A stretch of 50,105 nt of DNA, taken from assembly GCA_949283375.1 (NCBI GenBank), contig CASDSM010000015.1, forward strand, positions 1 through 50,105. Reading direction: 5' to 3'. A program made the position numbers and the translations under genes. The first letter of the stretch is position 1. The number at the start of each line of letters is the position of its first letter. Shown piece by piece: positions 27,394 through 34,116 of this stretch. A model generated the notes under the pieces. It had not been told where the DNA came from, ran no database searches, and saw nothing but the letters and a program-made list of their open reading frames with translations. The DNA is from an uncultured Eubacteriales bacterium. Lineage in GTDB: Bacteria; Bacillota; Clostridia; Oscillospirales; Oscillospiraceae.

Positions 27394-28080
27394 GTGGAGG
27401 TGGAGATTGCCCTCCAGCTGCGCGCGCTGGGCATCAGCGCTCTGGCGGGGCTGGGGGTGGGGCTGCTCTATGACCTGCTGCGCGTCCTGCGCCGCATCCA
27501 CCCCGGCCCCGCCCTGGCGGCGGCGCTCGACCTGCTGTTCTGGTGCGGCGTAGGCTGGGGGGTGTGGAACGTCACGCTCCGGGCGGGAGACGGGCGGGTG
27601 ATGCTCTGGCACTGCGTGGCCATCGCCGCCGGCTGCGCGCTCTATCTGACGCTGGCCAGCCCCCTGCTGCTCCCTGCGGGACTGGCGGCGGCGCGGGCGC
27701 TCGGGCGCGTCTGGCGGCTGGTAACGCTTCCAGTCCGGGCGGCGCTGGCGGAATGGAAAAAATTTTGTAAAATCATAAAAAATCACTTTCCTTCTTGGAA
27801 AAGATGGGTTATGATAGTATCGTTCTGGATCCACAGGCCGAAAAAACGGCCGGTTACTGATGCGAAAGGGGCGCAAATACATGAATTTCAAGCGGAGCAG
27901 CCTCCTGTCCAGGCTGGTGGTGCTGATCCTGCTGGTGTTCGTGGCCATCACGCTGCTCAACGTCCGGGGTCAGATCCAGTCCGCCGAGGCGGAGCTGGCA
28001 CAGTATCAGGCGGCGGTAGACCAGCAGCGGGAGACCAACGCGGCCCTGGAAGAAAACATCGCAAACAGCGCCGATCCTGA
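27394..28080 (+). CDS. yabQ: spore cortex protein YabQ, with an anomalous overrun into divIC
   Basis: Membrane protein needed for spore cortex formation. Residues 1-150 fit YabQ: VEIALQLRALGISALAGLGV, then a GVGLLYDLLRVLRR motif after the first helix, further helices, and a basic KKFCKIIKNHF tail. The frame begins with GTG at 27394 or 27400, 3 to 9 nt after yabP. The open frame then runs on to 28080, overlapping divIC by 200 bp with a Gly/Arg/Pro-rich stretch that is plainly the divIC shadow. Either the natural stop has been lost or a frameshift lies near the A6-T4 run at 27759-27768. The true C-terminus is probably before 27860. Confidence 0.7.
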   Translation: MEVEIALQLRALGISALAGLGVGLLYDLLRVLRRIHPGPALAAALDLLFWCGVGWGVWNVTLRAGDGRVMLWHCVAIAAGCALYLTLASPLLLPAGLAAARALGRVWRLVTLPVRAALAEWKKFCKIIKNHFPSWKRWVMIVSFWIHRPKKRPVTDAKGAQIHEFQAEQPPVQAGGADPAGVRGHHAAQRPGSDPVRRGGAGTVSGGGRPAAGDQRGPGRKHRKQRRS

Positions 28081-28159
28081 CACGGTGCTGGAGGTGGCCA
28101 AGGATAAGATGGGACTGGTGGAGTCGGGAGAAGTGATCTTCTACGACACGACCAACTAA
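27881..28159 (+). CDS. divIC: septum formation initiator DivIC/FtsB-like
   Basis: Bitopic division protein that with FtsL links early and late divisome parts. The 92 residues show a short basic N-terminus, one membrane helix (LVVLILLVFVAITLLNV near 13-29), and an extracellular coiled coil with QIQSAEAELAQYQAAVDQQR. A C-terminal DPDTVLEVAKDKMGLVESGE motif typical of the family follows. I start at ATG 27881 after AAAGGGG; an upstream ATG at 27860 has no site. In Clostridia this gene regularly lies between yabQ and yabR. Confidence 0.94.
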   Translation: MNFKRSSLLSRLVVLILLVFVAITLLNVRGQIQSAEAELAQYQAAVDQQRETNAALEENIANSADPDTVLEVAKDKMGLVESGEVIFYDTTN

Positions 28160-28208
28160 ACAGCCGAGGGAGAGCGGCTGAATTCTCAGGGAGGAAAGAG
28201 AGAACGGT

Positions 28209-28682
28209 ATGGAGTTGGAAGTGGGGGCAATCCTGGACGGAAAGGTGACCGGGATCACCAATTTTGGCGCGTTTGTGTCGCTGCCGGGCGGACGGTCCGG
28301 ACTGGTGCACATCTCGGAGATCGCCTATTCCTATGTCAGTGAAGTGAGCAGCTTTTTGCAGGTGGGACAGGATGTCAAGGTCAAGCTGATCGGCATCGAC
28401 GAGAGCGGGCGGATCAATCTGTCCATCAAGCGGACGCAGCCGCAGCCGGCCCGCCCGGCCCACAGCGGCCCGCGCACGCAGATGTCCGGTCCCCGCTCCG
28501 GCGGCAGCCGTCCGCACGCGGCCAGCCCCAGGGGCGGCCAGCGCCCTGCCGCGGGCCAGAACCGGGAGCCGTCCAGCTTTGAGGATAAGCTCAAGCAGTA
28601 CCTCTCCGAGTCGGAGAGCCGCCTGTCCGACCTCAACCGGAGCGGAGAGAGCCGCAGGCCCCGCCGCAACCGCCGGGGCTGA
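28209..28682 (+). CDS. yabR: S1 RNA-binding domain protein YabR
   Basis: Small RNA-binding protein, related to the S1 domain of polynucleotide phosphorylase and GSP13. The 157 residues have one S1 domain in the first 75 (GAILDGKVTGITNFGAFVSL ... SGLVHISEIAYSY ... INLSIKR). A low-complexity Arg/Pro/Ser/Gln tail ending in RRPRRNRRG follows and probably adds non-specific RNA affinity. GGGAGGAAAG precedes the ATG. It closes the yabP cluster, with a strong terminator after it. Confidence 0.94.
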   Translation: MELEVGAILDGKVTGITNFGAFVSLPGGRSGLVHISEIAYSYVSEVSSFLQVGQDVKVKLIGIDESGRINLSIKRTQPQPARPAHSGPRTQMSGPRSGGSRPHAASPRGGQRPAAGQNREPSSFEDKLKQYLSESESRLSDLNRSGESRRPRRNRRG

Positions 28683-28701
28683 ACGGAGCAGACAGCATAA
28701 T

Positions 28702-28741
28702 AAAACGGGGTCCCCCAGGGAAGAAGGGGGACCCCGTTTTT
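28702..28741 (+). terminator. terminator after yabR
   Basis: Arms AAAACGGGGTCCCCC and its mirrored complement, loop AGGGAAGAA, ending in TTTTT. It is also positioned to end the convergent YihY gene. Confidence 0.92.
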
Positions 28742-28760
28742 GCGGTGGTATGGCGGCCGC

Positions 28761-29636
28761 TCACGCCTCGTCTCCGCCGCCGGAGGGGCGGACGCGGTCG
28801 AAGCGGTGATAGTCGTAGGTGCGCACAAAGTTGAAGATATTCCCCATAATGAGGATATTGCTGCACCAGAAGAGCCAGACCATCATGATGATCACCGATG
28901 CCAGCGAGCCATAGACGGTGACATAGCGGTTGGACATGCCGATGAAGAAGGAGAACAGCTTGGTGCTCGCCACAAGGGCGATGGTGGCCAGCACTGCCCC
29001 GGGCAGGACCTGACGCCGGTGGTGCGGCGTGTGCGCGGTCAGGCGGTAGAGCAGGGCGAGCGCTGCCAGCAGGAGCAGGAAGGGCATGAGCACCTGCGCC
29101 AGCCGCCAGCCGTAGTGCAGCACGGGCATGTCGAGCAGGAAGCGGATCATGCCCATCAGCCAGTCGCCGAGCAGCATGATGAGCAGGCTGCCATAGGCCA
29201 GCAGGAGCAGGAGGACGGAGAAGAGCACAGAGAGCAGCAGGTCCGCCACGCCGCTGCGTGCGCGTTGTCCGAATGCCTCCTGAAAGATGTCCATCAGCCC
29301 CCGGAAGGCGGAGGAGGAGGCGGTGATCGTCATGATGACGCCGCCGCTGAGCAGGGCGATGCCCTGATTGCGGCCGATATAGGACAGGTATTCCTCCAGC
29401 AGGGGGCGCACGTCCTGCGGCACCGCGTCGAGCACCTGTGTGAGCAGAGAGGAGGTCCCTGCCGGCATCATGCCGATGATGGCGGAGACCACGATCAGCA
29501 GCGGAAACACGCTCATGAGCATGTAGTAGGCCAGCTGCGCGCTTGCGCGGGACACATTGAGCTTCAGGTAGAGCTGTGCCAGATCCTTACAGAGCTGCAC
29601 GCCGGACAGCTGGGCCAGCCGTTGTGTGCGGTCCAA
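28761..29636 (-). CDS. YihY/BrkB-family membrane protein
   Basis: Polytopic membrane protein of the YihY/virulence-factor BrkB family; earlier called RNase BN in error, true function unknown. About 291 residues with six helices. Family motifs are AQLAYYMLMSVFPLLIVVSA near 30-50, LLSGGVIMTITASSSAFRGL, and SLASVIIMMVWLFWCSNILI near the end. No ATG fits: AAAGGAGG lies 8 nt before TTG at 29636, which I take as start. Another TTG at 29663 is less well placed. The C-terminal tail is charged and short. It is monocistronic. Confidence 0.88.
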   Translation of the reverse strand: MDRTQRLAQLSGVQLCKDLAQLYLKLNVSRASAQLAYYMLMSVFPLLIVVSAIIGMMPAGTSSLLTQVLDAVPQDVRPLLEEYLSYIGRNQGIALLSGGVIMTITASSSAFRGLMDIFQEAFGQRARSGVADLLLSVLFSVLLLLLAYGSLLIMLLGDWLMGMIRFLLDMPVLHYGWRLAQVLMPFLLLLAALALLYRLTAHTPHHRRQVLPGAVLATIALVASTKLFSFFIGMSNRYVTVYGSLASVIIMMVWLFWCSNILIMGNIFNFVRTYDYHRFDRVRPSGGGDEA

Positions 29637-29719
29637 CAGACCTGCCTCCTTTCTCGGTTGCAAAGGCGCACCGCCTCTGCCGGGTGGGATGTCTTGAGAC
29701 AGTATATGCAGATGTCAAA

Positions 29720-29745
29720 GCACTACGCAGGGACTTCCGCCGGGG
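29720..29745. repeat. fragment of the dispersed repeat family
   Basis: CACTACGCAGGGACTTCCGC resembles the start of the full unit (AACTACGCTGAGACTTCCGC) seen at 844 and 48349. Only about 25 nt are recognisable. Confidence 0.4.
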
Positions 29746-29746
29746 A

Positions 29747-29777
29747 ACAAAAAACCGTCTGCGGACTGCAGACGGTT
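29747..29777 (-). terminator. terminator of rpsT
   Basis: On the minus strand AACCGTCTGC / GCAGACGGTT with a short loop and then TTTTTTG, 20 nt past the rpsT stop. Confidence 0.88.
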
Positions 29778-29797
29778 CTTCCTCCATAACAGGAAAC

Positions 29798-30067
29798 TCA
29801 GTTGGCCTGAATCGCGTTGAGCTTCACAGTGAGCTGGCTCTTCTTGTGCGCAGCCTTGTTCCTGTGCATCAGGCCCTTGGCAGCAGCCCTGTCCACAGCT
29901 TTCACGGCCACTTTGTAAGCGCTATCAGCCTCGCTGCGGTTGCCCTCCGCCACGGCGGCGTCAAACTTCTTCAGCGTCGTCTTCACAGCGGACTTAGCGG
30001 CCTTGTTCTGCATCGCCTTGGTGGCGCTCACCAGCACACGCTTTTTGGCAGACTTGATATTCGGCAA
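29798..30067 (-). CDS. rpsT: 30S ribosomal protein S20
   Basis: Primary 16S rRNA-binding protein of three long helices. The 89 residues begin PNIKSAKKRV and include KSAVKTTLKKFD and AAAKGLMHRNKAAHKKSQL, all standard. The start codon is TTG at 30067, with GAGGAGG upstream. A UUG start is also known for rpsT of E. coli, where it serves autoregulation by free S20. It is monocistronic with its own promoter and terminator. Confidence 0.97.
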   Translation of the reverse strand: MPNIKSAKKRVLVSATKAMQNKAAKSAVKTTLKKFDAAVAEGNRSEADSAYKVAVKAVDRAAAKGLMHRNKAAHKKSQLTVKLNAIQAN

Positions 30068-30133
30068 ACCTCACACCTCCTCTAATAGCATTTTCCGCAT
30101 GTCAGGACAGAATATTCTCCTGTGCGATTAACT

Positions 30134-30162
30134 ATTCTAGCACCCCCTCCGCGAAAAAGCAA
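30134..30162 (-). promoter_or_regulatory. promoter of rpsT
   Basis: Minus strand TTGCTT (30157-30162), 17 nt, TAGAAT (30134-30139) with TGC before it; an A/T-rich tract (TTTTTTTCAAAAAA) lies just upstream. Confidence 0.78.
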
Positions 30163-30234
30163 CCGTTTTTTGAAAAAAATTCCGGCCGGCGCATAAGAAA
30201 TTCTCTCCGGCGGACAATAGAGGGAGAGCAGGGG

Positions 30235-30386
30235 GCCGAAAAACGCCGCGGAGACCTCCGCGGGAGCGCATCGGAGGCGCCCGGAAGGAGCCAACGCCCC
30301 CTTCGCGCGCAGTCAAAGCCGTACCGGAAGTCCGGAAGGGGGTTCCAAAACGGCCGCAGCGCGGCGAAACGACTATTTGACATACC
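30235..30386. repeat. diverged copy of the dispersed repeat (copy 3)
   Basis: It has the same plan as the units at 844 and 48349: a GCCGAAAAACG start, GGAGACCTCCGCG, a central CCCCCTTCGCGCGCAGTCAAA, and an end with GACTATTTGACATA. Many substitutions and no matching hairpins at the sides. It fills most of the 340-bp gap between rpsT and gpr and must contain or displace part of the gpr promoter. Confidence 0.6.
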
Positions 30387-30407
30387 GGCAGAGGGAGGAG
30401 AGAGCCT

Positions 30408-31286
30408 ATGACAGCGCAGCGCACCGACCTTGCGGTGGAGGCCGCCCAGCTCCGGCAGACCGGAGCGGAGGGATCGCTGCCCCCCGGCGTGGAGCGCCGG
30501 GAGCGGGAGACGGAGGGTTGCCCGGTCACAGAGATCGCCATCAGCACCGATGCGGGTGCCAGCGCGGTCGGCAAGCCGCGCGGGCGCTATCTGACGCTGG
30601 ACCTCGCCGGCCTGCTGCGGCGGGAGGCGGAGGCCTTCCCTCGCTCTGCCTGGGCGGTGGCGCGGGAGCTGCGCGGCATCCTGCCCGCTCTGGGCCGGGA
30701 GGAGGCGGTGCTGGTGGCGGGCCTTGGCAATCGCCTGGTCACGCCGGACGCCGTTGGCCCGCGCGCGGTGAGCTACACCGTGGTCACACGACACCTCACC
30801 CGGCATGACCCGGAGCGCTTCGCCCCCTTCCGTCCGGTGGCGGCGGTGGAGACCGGCGTGCTTGGTGCGACCGGGGTGGAGAGCGGGGAGCTGGTGGCGG
30901 CGGTGGTGCGCGAGCTGCGCCCCGCCTGCCTCATCGCAGTGGACGCCCTGGCCGCCCGGTCAGTCCACCGCCTGTGCAGCACGGTCCAGCTCGCCGACAC
31001 CGGCATCATCCCCGGCTCCGGTATCGGCAACGCCCGGCTGGCCCTGAGCCGGGAGACGCTGGGCCTCCCGGTGATCGCCGTCGGGGTGCCGACGGTGGTG
31101 GACGCCGCCACCCTGGCCGCCGACCTCACCGGTCAGGCGGGTGAGGAGGAGTTGGGGCGGATGCTGGTGACGCCGAAGGACATCGATGTGCTGGTCTCCG
31201 ACGCGGCCAAGGTGATCGGCTACGGCGTCAGCCTGGCCCTGCAGGAGGGGCTGGAGATCGCGGACATCGACCTGTTTTTGAGCTGA
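30408..31286 (+). CDS. gpr: germination protease GPR
   Basis: Protease that degrades small acid-soluble spore proteins when spores germinate; made in the forespore as an inactive zymogen. The 292 residues begin MTAQRTDLAVEAA, the expected short propeptide region. Family blocks follow, with STDAGASAVGKPRGRYLTLD, VLVAGLGNRLVTPDAVGPR near 105-123, and SVHRLCSTVQLADTGIIPGS near 184-203. GGGAGGAG precedes the ATG. spoIIP, often the next gene in Clostridia, is absent here. Its upstream gap holds a dispersed repeat copy. Confidence 0.95.
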   Translation: MTAQRTDLAVEAAQLRQTGAEGSLPPGVERRERETEGCPVTEIAISTDAGASAVGKPRGRYLTLDLAGLLRREAEAFPRSAWAVARELRGILPALGREEAVLVAGLGNRLVTPDAVGPRAVSYTVVTRHLTRHDPERFAPFRPVAAVETGVLGATGVESGELVAAVVRELRPACLIAVDALAARSVHRLCSTVQLADTGIIPGSGIGNARLALSRETLGLPVIAVGVPTVVDAATLAADLTGQAGEEELGRMLVTPKDIDVLVSDAAKVIGYGVSLALQEGLEIADIDLFLS

Positions 31287-31361
31287 AAAGAGGAGCGCAC
31301 GGTATGAAACCGCCCGTCCCGGACCAGAATAGGACCACTCTTTACAAGAGGGAGTGGAACG

Positions 31362-33677
31362 ATGAACGCGATCATTCTGGCCGGGGGCGAGGGCGCGCGC
31401 CTGCGCCCGCTCACGGAGGGGCTGCCCAAGCCGATGCTGCCGCTGTTTGACCGCCCGGTGCTCGAGCACCTGCTGCTCCTCCTCCGGCGGCACGGCATCC
31501 GCCGGGCGGCGGTGACGCTGGGCTACCGCCCCGAGGCGGTGACGGACTACTTCGGCGACGGGAGCCGCTGGGGGATGGAGCTGACCTGCTGCACGGAGCG
31601 CACCCCGCTGGGGACGGCGGGCGGCGTGCGCGCCGCGCTGGAGGCGCTGGACGGGGAGGACTGCCTCATCCTGCCCGGCGACTGTGTCTGCGGCTTTGAC
31701 CTCACGGCCTGCATCGCCGCGCACCGCGCGGGCGGGGCGGAGGGGACCATCCTCCTCGCCCGGGTGCGCGATCCGGTGGAGTACGGGCTGGTGGAGACGG
31801 ACGCGCAGGGGCGCGTCATCCGCTTTGCGGAGAAGCCGGACTGGAGCGCCGTCTTCACCGACCAGGTGAGCACCGGCATCTATCTTCTCTCCCGCCGGGT
31901 GCTGGAGGAGATCCCGCCCGGCGTCCCCTGCGACTTTGCCCGCGAGCTCTTCCCCCGCCTGCTGGCGGAGGGGCGGGAGCTGCGCGGGCTTCTGGCGGAG
32001 GGCTACTGGTGCGACATCGGCCGGAGCGAGCGCTATTTGCAGGCGATGGAGGACGCCCTGTCCGGAAAGGTCCGCCTCGACCTGCGCTGCCGCGAGGTGC
32101 GCCCCGGCGTCTGGTCCGCCTCCCTCCTGCCGGAGGACGTCCGCGTGCTCCCGCCCTGCTGGGTCGGCGCGGGGGTGACGCTCGGGCGGGACTGCCTGAT
32201 CGGGCCAAACGCCGTCCTCGGCGGGGGAACGTCGGTGGGAGACGGCTCCGTTTTGCAGCATACCTGTGCGCTGAGCGCGCACATCGGCCCGGGGAACACC
32301 GCCTATGGCGCCCTCCTCGCCCCGGACGTGGAGACCGGACGGGGCGTGGTCCTCGGCGAGGGGACGGTGCTCGGCCGGGGCGCCCGGCTGGGCGCGGGGG
32401 CCATCCTGTGCGCGGGGGTCAGAGTTTGGCCGGGACTCACCGTCCCGCCGCGCGCGCGGCTGAACGCCTCCCTCACCGCCCCGCGCGACCTCGGACGCCT
32501 CGCCTTTGGCGCGGACGGCGTCCTGCGCGGAGTGCTCGGGCGGGACATCACCGCCCGGACCCTGATGACCCTCGGCGGCGTGCTGGCCGGGGAGGGCCGC
32601 TGCGGCCTCGGCTGGGGCGGCGGCGAGGGGGCGCGGACCCTCGCCCTCGCCGCGCGTGCCGGTCTGGCGGCGGCGGGGGGAGACGTCTTCCTCCACGACG
32701 GGAGCACCCCGGCCTCCGCCGCCTGGTGCGCGGGATTTTACGCCCTGCCGGTCTCCCTCTATCTCTGGCAGAGAGGGGAGGAGATCCGCCTCTATCTCTT
32801 CTCAGCTGCCGGACTGCCGCTGAGCCGCGCCCGCCGCCGGAGGCTGGAGGAGCGCCTGCTCGCAAGCGCCCCGCCGGGGCCGGACGCCCAGCCCGCCGGG
32901 CGGCAGGAGCGGCTGCGGGAGGTGGACCGGGGCTATGCACATGCCGCCGCCCGCGCCGGAGGAGAGGGGGCTCTGCCGCCGCTCACGCTCGCGGTGGGGC
33001 GGGACGGGCCGGAGGGCGCGCTGCTCACCGCCAGCCTGGAGCGCCTCGGCTGCCGCCTGAGCGGGGAGCGGGAGGGGACTGCCACCTTTTACAGCCAGTG
33101 GGACGGCTTTGGCCTGTGCGCCCGGGACGAGCAGGGACGCCTCCTGCGGCCGGAGTGGGTGCAGCTGCTCTGCTGTCTCCTCCTGCTCGAGCGGGGGGAG
33201 CGCACCCTCGCCCTGCCGGAGTCCGCTCCCGTCCTCGCCGGGCGGCTGGCGGAGCGCTGGCACGCCCGGCTCCTGTCGCTGGAGCGGGACGGGGAGGAGG
33301 CCCGGTCGGTCTACCGCCGCCTCGCCCCGCTGCGCGATGGCTGCGCCGCCGCCTGCCTGATCGCCGGGACGATGGCCCGCACCGGCCAGTCCCTCGCCCG
33401 TCTGGCCGGGCGGCTGCCCCGGATGGCTCTGCGGCGGCACGAGCTGACGCTGAGCGCCGGATACGGGACGGTGCTGGAGACGCTCACGCGCGCCTATCCG
33501 AAGGCCGAGCGGCTGGAGGCCGGGCTGCGCGTGACGATGGACGGCGGCTCGGTCTATCTCGCCCCGGCTGCGGCCCGCGCGTCGGTGCTCATCCGCGCGG
33601 AGGGCGGCAGCGAGGAGATCGCGGCGGAATTGTGTGATATCGTGAGCCAAAAGATAAAAGAAGTGGACCATTTGTGA
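31362..33677 (+). CDS. sugar-phosphate nucleotidyltransferase fused to a degenerate phosphomannomutase-like domain
   Basis: Residues 1-235 are a complete nucleotidyltransferase, with GGEGARLRPLTEGLPKPMLP near 8-27 and GDCVCGFD for metal binding, so it probably makes an NDP-sugar from a sugar 1-phosphate. Residues 250-345 form a left-handed beta-helix of hexapeptide repeats. From about 380 a phosphoglucomutase/phosphomannomutase-like region follows (FGADGVLRGVLGRD). There the catalytic phosphoserine loop is not recognisable, the usual DGDxDR metal loop reads WDGFG near 579, and the phosphate loop reads RAEGGSEE near 744. The fusion is known from clostridial and actinobacterial mannose-1-phosphate guanylyltransferases; loss of mutase residues suggests a structural or regulatory role here. 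The nucleotide and sugar are uncertain. Confidence 0.85.
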   Translation: MNAIILAGGEGARLRPLTEGLPKPMLPLFDRPVLEHLLLLLRRHGIRRAAVTLGYRPEAVTDYFGDGSRWGMELTCCTERTPLGTAGGVRAALEALDGEDCLILPGDCVCGFDLTACIAAHRAGGAEGTILLARVRDPVEYGLVETDAQGRVIRFAEKPDWSAVFTDQVSTGIYLLSRRVLEEIPPGVPCDFARELFPRLLAEGRELRGLLAEGYWCDIGRSERYLQAMEDALSGKVRLDLRCREVRPGVWSASLLPEDVRVLPPCWVGAGVTLGRDCLIGPNAVLGGGTSVGDGSVLQHTCALSAHIGPGNTAYGALLAPDVETGRGVVLGEGTVLGRGARLGAGAILCAGVRVWPGLTVPPRARLNASLTAPRDLGRLAFGADGVLRGVLGRDITARTLMTLGGVLAGEGRCGLGWGGGEGARTLALAARAGLAAAGGDVFLHDGSTPASAAWCAGFYALPVSLYLWQRGEEIRLYLFSAAGLPLSRARRRRLEERLLASAPPGPDAQPAGRQERLREVDRGYAHAAARAGGEGALPPLTLAVGRDGPEGALLTASLERLGCRLSGEREGTATFYSQWDGFGLCARDEQGRLLRPEWVQLLCCLLLLERGERTLALPESAPVLAGRLAERWHARLLSLERDGEEARSVYRRLAPLRDGCAAACLIAGTMARTGQSLARLAGRLPRMALRRHELTLSAGYGTVLETLTRAYPKAERLEAGLRVTMDGGSVYLAPAAARASVLIRAEGGSEEIAAELCDIVSQKIKEVDHL

Positions 33678-34116
33678 AAACTCGACGGTATACTTTTGAC
33701 ATTTTGCGTGGTATACTGTTATTGACAGGACAGGCGTTGTGGCCCTGTGACGGGCCAGGCAATGCGGCCGACTGAATGTGATGATCCGGGTCAGACAGCG
33801 GTTCCGGCGGGACCGGAGGAAAGACGGCGAGTGCAGGGGCGTCTTTCTCCGGCAAGCCGGGACTGGGAGCTGTTTTGGCCGTGCCGCCTGCGGGCGGTGA
33901 ACGCGCGCGGGGGGACAGTCTGCCTTCCCGGCGGGCGGAACTTTGTCGTGCGTTGATACTGGAATCGTTTCCAGCGCCGTGGCAGCGCACGGACGCCGAA
34001 TACTGTGAACACCGCCGCCGCCGGTTCGGGCGGGGCGAACGGATATCCCGCGCCAAAACGCGGGACTACATCAAAAATATGCCATCTGAAAATCAACGAG
34101 GGAAAGGAGTTATCCA
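33678..34116 (+). other. 439-nt hairpin-rich leader before RNase J, no gene seen
   Basis: No frame here has a ribosome binding site or family similarity. It begins with two copies of GGTATACT followed by TTGACA (near 33687 and 33711). Then come several strong hairpins: GCGTTGTGGCCC with its G-U-tolerant complement near 33734-33766, CCGGAGGAAAGACG with CGTCTTTCTCCGG near 33814-33854, and CTGGAA/TTCCAG near 33960-33975. It may be a structured 5' untranslated region controlling RNase J or an independent small RNA; RNase P, tmRNA and SRP signatures were looked for and not found. Confidence 0.45.
33709..33717 (+). promoter_or_regulatory. possible extended -10 promoter for the RNase J transcript
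   Basis: TGGTATACT is an extended -10 element without a suitably spaced -35. A transcript from here would have a leader of about 390 nt. Confidence 0.35.

Noticed and set aside
33678-34116. RNase P RNA, tmRNA or SRP RNA in the RNase J leader, prompted by GGAGGAAAGAC near 33815
   Set aside because: The other invariant blocks of RNase P RNA (for example ACAGAA near the 3' end), the tmRNA tag region and the SRP GGAAGGAAGCAG-like loop are missing.
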